A stretch of DNA of 47,144 nucleotides from positions 1 through 47,144 of the forward strand of contig CANMZR010000002.1 of the NCBI GenBank assembly GCA_947502375.1, read 5' to 3'. The translations under genes were made by a program, and so were the position numbers. Below the pieces are notes generated by a model. It was not told the DNA's origin. It made no database searches and saw only the letters and a program-made list of their open reading frames with translations. This document shows positions 26,627 to 35,386 of the stretch, in pieces. Positions within the stretch are counted from its first letter, which is position 1, and every line of letters begins with the position of its first letter. The DNA comes from Polyangiaceae bacterium. Its GTDB lineage: Bacteria; Myxococcota_A; Polyangia; Polyangiales; Polyangiaceae.

Positions 26627-28392
26627 CACCCGAGGAGACGCTGGTCCAAAATGAACGCGTTGCACACGCGCTCGCACGCGGACTCGTCGGCGCCGGTGTG
26701 AGGCACGTCGTCGTGTCACCGGGTTCACGCAGTACGCCCCTCGTCCTGGCGTTCGATAGCCTGGCGGAGTGCACGCTCCACGTCGTGCTCGATGAACGAG
26801 CGGCGGCGTTCATGGCGCTCGGGATCGGACGTAAAACCGGCCACCCTGCAGTCGCTCTCGCAACCTCGGGGAGCGCGGGGGCCAACCAATTTCCAGCCGT
26901 GGTGGAGGCCAATCTAGGGCGTGTGCCGCTGCTCGTGATGACGGCCGACCGCCCGGGCGAGCTGCAAGACTGCGGGGCTTCCCAGACGATGAGCCAGCGT
27001 GGGCTTTTCGGAGACCATGCGCGCGCGTGCATTGCCATTCCCGAGCCGGCGGTGGCGCTGAGCGAGCGCTGGCTCCAGAACATCGCCGCACGTGCCGTGT
27101 CCACCGCCCTCGGCGGCCCCGCGGGGGTCGTTCACTTGAACGTGCCTTTTCGCGAGCCACTTTATGCCCCAGGGCAGCGTCCGAGCGTCGTCAGCGGCGG
27201 CGCCAGTTCCAGCGTTTTCCGAGGTCGCGCTCGACTGTCACCCCAGGACCTCACGACGCTTCTCGATTCGCTCCGTGCCGCGGCCTCGGGCGCTATCGTC
27301 TGCGGGCCGATGGCACCGGCCACCAGCGACGGAGCAGAGCTCACCGAAGCCGTCACGGCACTCGCCGACGCGCTGGATTGGCCGGTGCTCGCCGACGCAA
27401 CGAGCGCGCTCCGCTTCGGTCACGGGGATGCCTCACGCATCGTCACCACGGCCGATTCGTTGCTCCGTGACGAGCATCTTGCCGAAACACTGCGCGTCGC
27501 GCACGTCCTTCGAATCGGCCAGCAGCCGACCGCAAAGTCCGTGACCACCTGGCTCCGCGGACACGCCGGCGCGCTCACGCTCGTGGACGCCGACGGGGCT
27601 TGGCTCGACGGCGGCGGCGTCGCCAACCGCCTCGTCGTGGCGGAAGCTGCGCAGCTGTGCCGGGAGCTCGCAGCCGCGAGTTCAGGTTCGGAGGGACGCC
27701 CTCAAAACGCCCTGACAGCCGCCTGGCTCGCGAGCGACAGAGCCGCGCGCGCCGAGCTCGACCGGCACGCGGCTCAAGGCAACTGGGAGGGCCGTATCGT
27801 TTACGAACTTGTGAAGAGCCTCCCTGTGGGGGCGCATCTGCACGTCGCGAGCAGCATGCCGATCCGCGATCTCGAGAGCTTCTCGGGCGCCAGGACCGAT
27901 CGCATTGCAATCACCGCAAACCGCGGGGTGAACGGCATCGACGGCACCGTCGCCACTGCGCTTGGGGTCGCGCTCAGCGGGGGCGGACCCACGGCCTCGC
28001 TCCTCGGAGATTTGGCGTTCCTGCACGATCTCGACGGGCTCGAGGCGGCCGGAGCACTCGCCCGCACCGCGGGACTCCAACTTGTTCTCGTGGTCGTGAA
28101 CAATGGCGGGGGCGGCATCTTCGGCGAACTGCCGATAGCGCAGCACCCGACGGCGTTCGAGCGGCTATTTCTCACCCCCCGCCCGGGCGACCTTGGCGGC
28201 GTTGCCCGCGCACTCGAGCTCGCCCATCAAAGCCTCACGGCCGAAGCGCTTCCCACAGCGCTCGCGGGGGCTTTCGAGAAGGGCGGCGTGCACGTCCTCG
28301 AAGTCGTCGTGGAGCGCGGCGAGAGTTCTCAGCTCCGACGCTCGGCGCACGCCGAAGCGAGCCGCGTCGCCCGAGAGGCACTCGTATCATGA
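26623..28392 (+). CDS. menD: SEPHCHC synthase
   Basis: VSPGSRSTPLVLAF, ERAAAFMALGIGRKTGHPAVALATSGSAGANQFPAVVEA, TADRPGELQDCGASQTM, TANRGVNGIDGTVATALG, VVVNNGGGGIF. Confidence 0.97.
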   Translation: MTPEETLVQNERVAHALARGLVGAGVRHVVVSPGSRSTPLVLAFDSLAECTLHVVLDERAAAFMALGIGRKTGHPAVALATSGSAGANQFPAVVEANLGRVPLLVMTADRPGELQDCGASQTMSQRGLFGDHARACIAIPEPAVALSERWLQNIAARAVSTALGGPAGVVHLNVPFREPLYAPGQRPSVVSGGASSSVFRGRARLSPQDLTTLLDSLRAAASGAIVCGPMAPATSDGAELTEAVTALADALDWPVLADATSALRFGHGDASRIVTTADSLLRDEHLAETLRVAHVLRIGQQPTAKSVTTWLRGHAGALTLVDADGAWLDGGGVANRLVVAEAAQLCRELAAASSGSEGRPQNALTAAWLASDRAARAELDRHAAQGNWEGRIVYELVKSLPVGAHLHVASSMPIRDLESFSGARTDRIAITANRGVNGIDGTVATALGVALSGGGPTASLLGDLAFLHDLDGLEAAGALARTAGLQLVLVVVNNGGGGIFGELPIAQHPTAFERLFLTPRPGDLGGVARALELAHQSLTAEALPTALAGAFEKGGVHVLEVVVERGESSQLRRSAHAEASRVAREALVS

Positions 28393-29279
28393 ATGAAAAA
28401 GCTGCCAATCCGGGCCAACTACGCGCGTGGCTGGCCGCCACTCGACCGGCTACGCTGAGCTGTGCGGTCGGGGCGGTCGTGGTCGGCGCGGCACTCGCGG
28501 CGGCAGAGCGACGTCACCGCTGGGACGCCAGCCTCGCCGCACTCGGTGTCGCCATCAGTCTCCAGATCGCGTCGAATCTTTACAACGACTACGGAGACTT
28601 CATCCGCGGGGCCGACGCCGACAGGATCGGTCCGCCACGCGCGGCCCAGTCGGGATGGCTCTCGGCCTCGCACGTTCGCATGGGCGCGTTCGTCGCCATC
28701 GCGTTGGCCATCGCGTCGGGGCTCCGGCTTGTCGCACTCATCGGGTGGCCAGCGCTGGCCATCGGAGCGACCGCCATCGCTAGCGCGGTGGCGTACACGG
28801 CGGGTCCATTCCCGCTTGCATACATCGGACTCGGCGATGCGTTCGTGATGGCGTTCTTTGGCGTGGTCGCCGTGAACGGCACGTTCCTCGCGGAGACGGG
28901 CCGGCTCACGGCCAGGAGCGGCGCGGCATCGGTGGCCGTGGGCGCGCTGGCGACGGCAGTCCTGGTCGTGAACAACCTGCGGGATCGCGAGGGCGATGCC
29001 CGGGTTGGCAAGCGCACGCTCATCGTGCGATTCGGCGAGCGTTTCGGCCACGGCGAGTACGTCACGCTGCTCCTGCTTGCTTACGGAAGCGCCATCGGGC
29101 TCGCCGGGTTCGAGCGACGGCTCGGTTGGCTGTTGCCGCTCCTCACCCTGCCACTCGCCATGCAACGGGCGCGTTCGGTGCTCACCTCCAGCGGCGCGGA
29201 GCTCAACCAAGAGCTTGCAAAAACGGCGCAACTTGGGCTGCTTTTCAATCTTTTGCTCGCGGGAGGCGCCCTCCTTTGA
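28389..29279 (+). CDS. menA: 1,4-dihydroxy-2-naphthoate polyprenyltransferase
   Basis: LAATRPATLSCAVGAVVVG, NLYNDYGDFIRGADADRIGPPRAAQSG, VNNLRDREGDARVGKRTLIVRFG. ATGA overlap with menD. Confidence 0.94.
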   Translation: MNEKAANPGQLRAWLAATRPATLSCAVGAVVVGAALAAAERRHRWDASLAALGVAISLQIASNLYNDYGDFIRGADADRIGPPRAAQSGWLSASHVRMGAFVAIALAIASGLRLVALIGWPALAIGATAIASAVAYTAGPFPLAYIGLGDAFVMAFFGVVAVNGTFLAETGRLTARSGAASVAVGALATAVLVVNNLRDREGDARVGKRTLIVRFGERFGHGEYVTLLLLAYGSAIGLAGFERRLGWLLPLLTLPLAMQRARSVLTSSGAELNQELAKTAQLGLLFNLLLAGGALL

Positions 29280-32095
29280 CGAGCTTCACCGTTCGCCGTA
29301 CGGCGCTCATTCCGTACACCCTCGATGCCGGTCGCCCGCTCAGAACGGCGCATGGGCCGGTTCGCTTTCGCCGGGGCTACCTCGTTCGACTCGACAGCGA
29401 TGCCGGGCCGTGCGGATGGGGCGACGCCGCGTGTTTTCCGGGGTTCGGTTCCAGCGATCAGGCCGTCGGGGCGAGGCTTCCGATGGCGCTCGCTCAACTG
29501 GAGGGCCAGAGTTTCGAAGCGACCGAAGCTGTGGATACCTGGCTCGCGGATGCCGAATGGGAGCCTGAGGTACGGGCGGCCATCGAGCTTGCGCTCCTCG
29601 ATTTGCTGGGGTGCCAGGCGGGTAGAAGCATTGCCCAATTGCTGAGTGACAGCGCCTCCGAAACGGCTGCAACGCACACCTTGGTGACCTCCATCGATGC
29701 CGATCTGACCCGTACGGGAGCCTCGGTGTTCAAGCTGAAACTCGGCCCCTGTATCGACGAGGATGTCGCCCGGCTCCGGGAGCTGCGACGGCTCGTCGGC
29801 GAGACGGCCAGGCTGCGACTCGACGCTGGCGGCGGGTACTCGTTCTCGGATGCCCAGCGCGCCATCGACGCGTTCGCGCCCTTCGGGGTCGAGTTCATCG
29901 AGCAACCGGTGGCGGCCGGGCAGCTCGAGCAGATGGCGCGTTTGCAAGCACTCGCAGTATCGAAAGGCACGCAAATCGCGGCTGATGAGGACGTTACGGA
30001 TGCGGGCTCGCTCACCCGAGTCGTCGAAGCTCGTGCAGCCGGCGTCGTCATTCTGAAGCCGATGTTCGTCGGCGGTCTGCTCGTGGCGCGGCGCCTCGCC
30101 CTTCAGGCCGCGGCGCTCGGGCTTCAGGCAGTCGTCACCCACGCCCTCGAATCAGCCATCGGCCGAACCGGCACAATGCACCTCGCGGCAACGCTGCCCG
30201 GCACCCACGGGCTGGCTTGGTCACCCGAGCGGGACGTCGCGGCTGCGCCCACAGCGCGTCGCGGATGGGTCACGCTGCCAAACGCGTCGGGACTGGGCCT
30301 GGCTCCAAGGCCCGTCGGCGGAGCCGAGTGGCTGTTTCCAGGCCGAGCACGCGCGACGGCCGTTGTTCCGCATCCCTTGGCGGCGAGCGCGCTTTGCCGA
30401 CCCACCCAGCTTGCGCTCATCGACGCCACGCAGCGTGTGACCTACCAGGAGCTTGTCGTGCGGGTCGCTAAAGTGGCGGGCGCCCTGCAAAAATGCGGGG
30501 TGAGAGCAGGTGAGCGCGTCACCATCGACGGCTTGCCCGGCGTCGATTGGGCCGTCCTCTTTCACGCCATCGGTTGGCTCGGTGCGGTCGCCTGCCCGTT
30601 GCCACACCGGGCGACCGAGACCGAGCAGAGAGCCGCACTTCGCGCGTTCGACGCCCCCCACAACACCACCGCGGGCGCTCTCCTCGGGACCGATGACGAG
30701 GCCATGCCGGAGCCGGTTTGGTCGCTCGACGCTGTGCGCGTGGTCGTCGCCACCTCGGGCTCGAGCGGCTCCCCGAAGGCCATCGAGCTCACCGCCGAAC
30801 AGCTCGCGTGGAGCGCGTTTGGCTCGGCGCTCCGCATCGGTCATCACGCCGACGACACGTGGCTCTGCGCGTTACCGCTCCATCACATCGGCGGACTGTC
30901 GGTGCTTTGGCGCTGTGCGCTCGGAGCGACGACCGTACTCATCCACGAGCGTTTTCAGGCTCAGCTAGCCGCGAGTGCGCTCGACTCGGGGCTGGTCACG
31001 CTGGCATCGCTCACGCCCACGATGCTCGAGCGCGTCCTCGCCGTTCGCTCGGCCAGCGCCTTTCATCCCCGCGTCCGCGCGATCTTACTCGGCGGCGGGG
31101 CCACCTCCAAGGTGCTCTTTGACCGCTGCCGCGAGCTTGGCGTTCCGGTCGCCCTCACGTGGGGAATGACCGAGGCCGCTTCGCAAATAGCGACCCGTGA
31201 GCCCGGGGACTTCGCGCCGCTCGAACAGGGGCTTCCCACCCTGCCCTTTCACCGCGTCCGGGTCACGGACGGGCGCTTGCTCGTTGAAGGGCCCACCGTG
31301 AACGGGGAACTCGCGACCTCGGATCTTGGACACACGGTGGACGGATGGGTGACCGTGACCGGACGAAGCGATGACGCGATTGTTCATCGTGGTGAGAACA
31401 TCGATCCGCTGGAGGTGGAGCGGACTCTCCTCACGCACCCGGCGCTTGCAGACGCCGCCGTGTTCGGGAGCCCTTCAAGCAGCAACGGCAGCGACGTCCA
31501 GGCCTTGCTCGTCGCACGCCACCAGCCGATCGACGACGCCGTGCTCACCGCGCACTGCCTTCAATTCATCGCAAGCTACAAGATCCCGACGCGCTTCGTA
31601 TGGTGCACAGCCTTGCCGAGGACGCCGCTCGGCAAGCTCGCTCGCGGCTCACTCGGGCAAGCGTTCGAGGAGGGAGCAGCGACGAAGGGCCTCGATGAAA
31701 CGCTCCGGCGGCCGCTCGGGAGTGAGACCCACCATGTTCACGAAGACGTGAACGAGCTTGGCTTCGGCGCGCACATCGTCCGGAGCATCAGCTCCGGTGA
31801 GGGTGAACGCGAACGTGATGGAGCGCTCGCCGACGCGCGCCACGCGGAGCGCCACGTCGATGCGGTCGTGCAGGCGGATCGGACGGACGAAATCCGCCTC
31901 GGAGTGGACGAGCGGCATCCCAACGCCCTCCTCGGCAATCAGCGCCTCGATGCTGGAGCCACCGGCGAGCAAGAGCTCTTCGTAGGTGGCATGGCACATC
32001 TCGAAGATGCGCCCGAAGAACACAATGCCAGCTCGATCCACCTCGTAGAAACGCGCAGTGACCCGATGAACGAAAGGCACGACCATGACCGATGA
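29276..32095 (+). CDS. menC-menE: Fused o-succinylbenzoate synthase (MenC) - o-succinylbenzoate-CoA ligase (MenE), plus about 138-residue 3' extension antisense to the thioesterase gene
   Basis: MenC: VFKLKLGP, LRLDAGGGYS, EFIEQPV, IAADEDV, VILKPMFVGGL. MenE: VVATSGSSGSPKAIELT, LTWGMTEAASQI, PRTPLGKLARGSLGQ. TTG start overlapping the menA stop; one uninterrupted frame to TGA at 32093-32095. Confidence 0.85.
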   Translation: MTSFTVRRTALIPYTLDAGRPLRTAHGPVRFRRGYLVRLDSDAGPCGWGDAACFPGFGSSDQAVGARLPMALAQLEGQSFEATEAVDTWLADAEWEPEVRAAIELALLDLLGCQAGRSIAQLLSDSASETAATHTLVTSIDADLTRTGASVFKLKLGPCIDEDVARLRELRRLVGETARLRLDAGGGYSFSDAQRAIDAFAPFGVEFIEQPVAAGQLEQMARLQALAVSKGTQIAADEDVTDAGSLTRVVEARAAGVVILKPMFVGGLLVARRLALQAAALGLQAVVTHALESAIGRTGTMHLAATLPGTHGLAWSPERDVAAAPTARRGWVTLPNASGLGLAPRPVGGAEWLFPGRARATAVVPHPLAASALCRPTQLALIDATQRVTYQELVVRVAKVAGALQKCGVRAGERVTIDGLPGVDWAVLFHAIGWLGAVACPLPHRATETEQRAALRAFDAPHNTTAGALLGTDDEAMPEPVWSLDAVRVVVATSGSSGSPKAIELTAEQLAWSAFGSALRIGHHADDTWLCALPLHHIGGLSVLWRCALGATTVLIHERFQAQLAASALDSGLVTLASLTPTMLERVLAVRSASAFHPRVRAILLGGGATSKVLFDRCRELGVPVALTWGMTEAASQIATREPGDFAPLEQGLPTLPFHRVRVTDGRLLVEGPTVNGELATSDLGHTVDGWVTVTGRSDDAIVHRGENIDPLEVERTLLTHPALADAAVFGSPSSSNGSDVQALLVARHQPIDDAVLTAHCLQFIASYKIPTRFVWCTALPRTPLGKLARGSLGQAFEEGAATKGLDETLRRPLGSETHHVHEDVNELGFGAHIVRSISSGEGERERDGALADARHAERHVDAVVQADRTDEIRLGVDERHPNALLGNQRLDAGATGEQELFVGGMAHLEDAPEEHNASSIHLVETRSDPMNERHDHDR
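31649..32086 (-). CDS. Hot-dog (4HBT-type) acyl-CoA thioesterase, probable DHNA-CoA thioesterase
   Basis: HRVTARFYEVDRAGIVFFGRIFEMCHATYEELL...GMPLVHSEADFVRPIRLHDRIDVALRVARVGERSITFAFTL; hot-dog signature, in the middle of a men operon. Start at MVVPFVHR (32086). Confidence 0.85.
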   Translation of the reverse strand: MVVPFVHRVTARFYEVDRAGIVFFGRIFEMCHATYEELLLAGGSSIEALIAEEGVGMPLVHSEADFVRPIRLHDRIDVALRVARVGERSITFAFTLTGADAPDDVRAEAKLVHVFVNMVGLTPERPPERFIEALRRCSLLERLPE

Positions 32096-33170
32096 CAGCA
32101 GCCTTAGCACCGTTTCGAACCGAGGCGGAGCGGTGCGCACGCTAGGTTCCTTGCGAGCGGCCACCGAGAACTCCGGACTCGTGGCGCTCTCATCACGACT
32201 GGATGAACTGCGCGAGTGGCTCCAGGGCGACCTCGCAGCCATCGAAGGCGAGCTTGACGAGTTGTGCCGCGGACGGCAGGGGGATCTTGCCGAGCGTGCA
32301 GCGGCGCACTTATTGGGCCAGCGAGGCAAACGGATAAGGCCCATTTGCGCGCTCCTCGGCGCCCGCTTCGCCGGGGTTTCCGACGACTGGCGCGCACGAG
32401 AATTCGCCGTCGCGAGCGAGCTCGTGCACGCCGCCACGCTGTTGCACGACGATGTGCTCGACGAGGCGTCCGAACGTCGCGGAGCCCCGGCTGCGCGGAT
32501 CATCTTCGGCAACTCGGCGAGCATTCTCGCTGGTGATTATTTGCTGATCGAGGCGCTTGGCCGCGTCCAGCGCACGGACCGTGGAGCGGTCCTGACCGAC
32601 CTGCTCGCCACCATCTCGCAGATGGTCGCGGCGGAGGCGCTGCAGCTCGAACGCCGGGGCACACTCGATCTGTCGCGGGCCGTTTACCTGGAAATTGTGG
32701 ACGGAAAAACAGCGAGTTTGTTCCGCTGGGCGCTCTCGGCTGGCGCCCGACTCGGGCAACTCAGCGAGCCGCAACACGCCGCTCTGGCAACCGCCGGGAT
32801 GGCACTTGGACGAGCGTTTCAATTGATCGATGACGCCTTGGATCTCGAGGGCGACCCGGCTCGGGTGGGCAAGGATTTGTTCGCCGACCTGGCGCAGGGG
32901 AAACTCACCTGGCCGACCCTCGTGGCCATCGAGCGGGACGCTGGCCTACTCGATGAGCTAAAGGCCCTCGCAAGCGACAGCAACCCAACCGGCGCAGCAT
33001 GGCAAGGCTTGCTCCAGCGTATTCGCGCCACCGGGGGCATCGAAGCCGCCCGTCAATTCGCGCTCGAGCAGGCACGGGAGGCGGAGCAGGCGCTCCTGCT
33101 CCTGCCCGAAGGGCCAGCTCGCACCACCTTTCAGGCCGTCCTATCGGCCGCCGTCAACCGCACCGCCTGA
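32085..33170 (+). CDS. Trans-polyprenyl diphosphate synthase (menaquinone side chain)
   Basis: GKRIRPICALLGARFAG, LLHDDVLDEASERRG (first Asp-rich motif), FQLIDDALDLEGD (second), GKDLFADLAQGKLTWPTL. Confidence 0.93.
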   Translation: MTDDSSLSTVSNRGGAVRTLGSLRAATENSGLVALSSRLDELREWLQGDLAAIEGELDELCRGRQGDLAERAAAHLLGQRGKRIRPICALLGARFAGVSDDWRAREFAVASELVHAATLLHDDVLDEASERRGAPAARIIFGNSASILAGDYLLIEALGRVQRTDRGAVLTDLLATISQMVAAEALQLERRGTLDLSRAVYLEIVDGKTASLFRWALSAGARLGQLSEPQHAALATAGMALGRAFQLIDDALDLEGDPARVGKDLFADLAQGKLTWPTLVAIERDAGLLDELKALASDSNPTGAAWQGLLQRIRATGGIEAARQFALEQAREAEQALLLLPEGPARTTFQAVLSAAVNRTA

Positions 33171-33185
33171 ATCGAAGGAGATCCA

Positions 33186-34187
33186 ATGCTCGTTACCTTA
33201 AGCGATCCCCGCGACGCCGAGCGCGTCACCGCCGAGCTTCAAGCGCTCGGGCTCTGGACCGAAAAGCTCGTGAAAGACTCCGTCACCCGTGCCCTCTTGG
33301 TGAGGGCCGACTCCGCTCACGTTTCATCCGAGCGCATCGAGGCCATCGAAGGCGTGGCGGCCGTGTGGAGCCCCCCTCGGGCGCATCCGCGTCTCGATGC
33401 ATGCGCTGGTATGCGCGTCACGGTGGCGGGCATCGAGATTGGCGAGGGCGCTCCTCCCGTGCTCATGTCGGGACCGTGCAGCGTCGAGTCACCCGAGCAA
33501 ATCGGCGAGGCCGCGCGCGCGGTGAAAGTCGCCGGCGGCCGGGTGCTACGCGGTGGGGCCTTCAAGCCTCGCTCATCGCCCTATAGCTTCGCCGGCCATG
33601 GCACCGGTGCACTCGCGTGGCTCCACGAGGCGGGCAAAGCCAATGGTCTCGCCGTCGTCACAGAGGTCTTGAGCGAGCGCGACGTGGAGAGTGTCGCCGG
33701 GCACGCGGACATGTTGCAAGTGGGCTCGCGCAACATGCAGGCGTTCGGACTTTTGAAGGCCGTTGGAAGCGCTGGCATGCCGGTGCTCCTCAAGCGCGGC
33801 ATGGCGGCGACGGTGGAAGAGTGGCTGCTGTCGGCCGAGCATCTGCTGCTCGCCGGGGCGAAGGGAGTGGTCTTCTGCGAGCGCGGGCTTCGGAGCTTCG
33901 ATCCGTCCACGCGCAACCTCCTCGACCTCGGTGCGGTCGCGCTCATCGCGCACGTCCATCGGCTCCCGGTCGTGGTCGATCCATCTCACGCAGCGGGACG
34001 GCGCGACTTGATAGCTCCGCTTTCGCGAGCCGCACTCGCCGCCGGTGCGCACGGGCTGATGGTCGAGTGCCACCCGCACCCGGAACACGCAAAGAGCGAT
34101 GGGCCACAAGCTCTCGACCCAGGTGAGCTCGCCCAGCTTGCAGCTCAACTCGAGTGGCGCCCCACCCTCAAAGGAACCGACGCATGA
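33186..34187 (+). CDS. aroF: 3-deoxy-7-phosphoheptulonate (DAHP) synthase, type I beta with N-terminal ferredoxin-like domain
   Basis: MSGPCSVESPEQI, VLRGGAFKPRSSPYSFAGHG, LQVGSRNMQ, PVLLKRGMAATVEEWLLSAEHLL, VVVDPSHAAGRRDLI, MVECHPHPEHAKSDGPQAL. Confidence 0.95.
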   Translation: MLVTLSDPRDAERVTAELQALGLWTEKLVKDSVTRALLVRADSAHVSSERIEAIEGVAAVWSPPRAHPRLDACAGMRVTVAGIEIGEGAPPVLMSGPCSVESPEQIGEAARAVKVAGGRVLRGGAFKPRSSPYSFAGHGTGALAWLHEAGKANGLAVVTEVLSERDVESVAGHADMLQVGSRNMQAFGLLKAVGSAGMPVLLKRGMAATVEEWLLSAEHLLLAGAKGVVFCERGLRSFDPSTRNLLDLGAVALIAHVHRLPVVVDPSHAAGRRDLIAPLSRAALAAGAHGLMVECHPHPEHAKSDGPQALDPGELAQLAAQLEWRPTLKGTDA

Positions 34188-34927
34188 CGATTGAAACCAA
34201 CCCCGATGGTGGCCGTGGCGGCAGCGGAGCGATGTTTGACCGCATCGCTCCGCGCTATGATCTTTTGAATCGCATCATGAGTTTCGGGCTCGACCGAAGC
34301 TGGCGCCGCCTCCTCGTGAAGAACCTGTTCGAGGCGACGCGCGAGCCGCCTTCCGAGCGGACGCACTGGGACGTCCTCGACGTAGCGACGGGCACAGCCG
34401 ACGTGGCGATTGCCATCGCGCGGGCGTATCCGAAGGCCCGCGTCGTGGGGCTGGACCCTTCGCTCGAGATGCTCTCGGTGGGCCACACGAAGCTCGCAAA
34501 AGAGGGTCTCACCCGACGCGTATCGCTCCAGGAGGGCTCGGCCGAGGCCCTGCCGTTCAAGGACGCCGAGTTCGCAGCTTCGTGCATTTCATTTGGGATC
34601 CGAAACGTTCCCGATCGATTGCAGGGACTGCGAGAGCTGGCTCGCGTGACCGAACCAGGCGGGCGAGTCCTCGTCCTTGAATTGAACGAGCCGGAGGGTC
34701 GCTTCATCGGACCTATGGCAAAATTCCACGTGCACCACGTCGTGCCGCGTCTCGGAGCCTGGTTGAGCGGTGCCAAGGAGTACCGCTACCTGCAGGAATC
34801 GATCGCGGCATTCCCGACCCCCAGCGCCTTCGCGGCCCTGATGGAGGCGGCACGGCTCACGGTCGAGTCCCGGCTCCCACTGGCCTTCGGCAGCGCGCAC
34901 CTCTACATCGCACGCACCCAAGACTAA
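34184..34927 (+). CDS. menG: Demethylmenaquinone methyltransferase
   Basis: MFDRIAPRYDLLNRIMSFGLDRSWRR, VLDVATGTADVAIAIARAYP, FGIRNVPDRLQGLRELARVTEPGGRVLVLEL, YRYLQESIAAFP. ATGA overlap with aroF. Confidence 0.95.
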   Translation: MTIETNPDGGRGGSGAMFDRIAPRYDLLNRIMSFGLDRSWRRLLVKNLFEATREPPSERTHWDVLDVATGTADVAIAIARAYPKARVVGLDPSLEMLSVGHTKLAKEGLTRRVSLQEGSAEALPFKDAEFAASCISFGIRNVPDRLQGLRELARVTEPGGRVLVLELNEPEGRFIGPMAKFHVHHVVPRLGAWLSGAKEYRYLQESIAAFPTPSAFAALMEAARLTVESRLPLAFGSAHLYIARTQD

Positions 34928-34953
34928 GGGCCCCCGGCTCGGGTACGCGTGGT

Positions 34954-35138
34954 GAGCCAAGCCTGGAGCGTAGCGAGACCCTCGCCGCGATGCTTGTTGG
35001 CTCTTCGGGCGGGTTCGCGGAAGGCACAGGAAGTGCCTATCGCTCGCCACTTCCTAGGGATTCGTCGCTCGCGACGCTTTTGGGCGAGGGTCCTCCGCGT
35101 TGGCCATTTGCAAGAGCCAGTGAGGTGCAAGAGCCAGT
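34954..35138. other. Structured intergenic segment with several potential hairpins and 13-bp direct repeats
   Basis: GAGCCAAGC/GCTTGTTGGCTC enclosing GCGAG-ACC-CTCGC; GGCAC-AGGAA-GTGCC; CGTCG-CTCG-CGACG; TGCAAGAGCCAGT twice (35109, 35126). Confidence 0.4.
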
Positions 35139-35386
35139 AGGGCCTTTTCGGCGTGGGTCTAGCGAGCTGTCCGTCGTGCGCAACGGAGTCGACACCTGAC
35201 GGTCGCTGAACGCGAGGCCTCGATGGTTCAGCGTGGATGCTTCGACCGACGTTTGCCTGAAGCGCGCACCGACGGTATCGAGAGTTTATGTGGGCCTGTG
35301 CCAGGTTCAGCGATTCGCCCGCTCCATGTTTGGTGTTGCGTTTCCGATGATGCCCACGAGCACCGTGCTACTTTGTCTTTGACACC

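Noticed and set aside
25785-27104. 439-aa minus-strand ORF
   Set aside because: Antisense to menF/menD; Arg/Ser/Pro-rich shadow ORF with no recognisable motif.
27600-28388. 5' part of the 559-aa ORF ending in menA
   Set aside because: Arg-rich out-of-frame reading of menD; menA starts at 28389 with an ATGA overlap.
31690-32095. The MenE tail as a functional extra domain
   Set aside because: No recognisable fold in the tail; open frame is expected from in-phase antisense of a high-GC gene. Kept only as a structural overlap observation.
32087-32524. N-terminal 146 residues of the 31649-32524 minus ORF
   Set aside because: Antisense to the polyprenyl synthase and Ser/Arg-rich; hot-dog homology begins at MVVPFVHR (32086).
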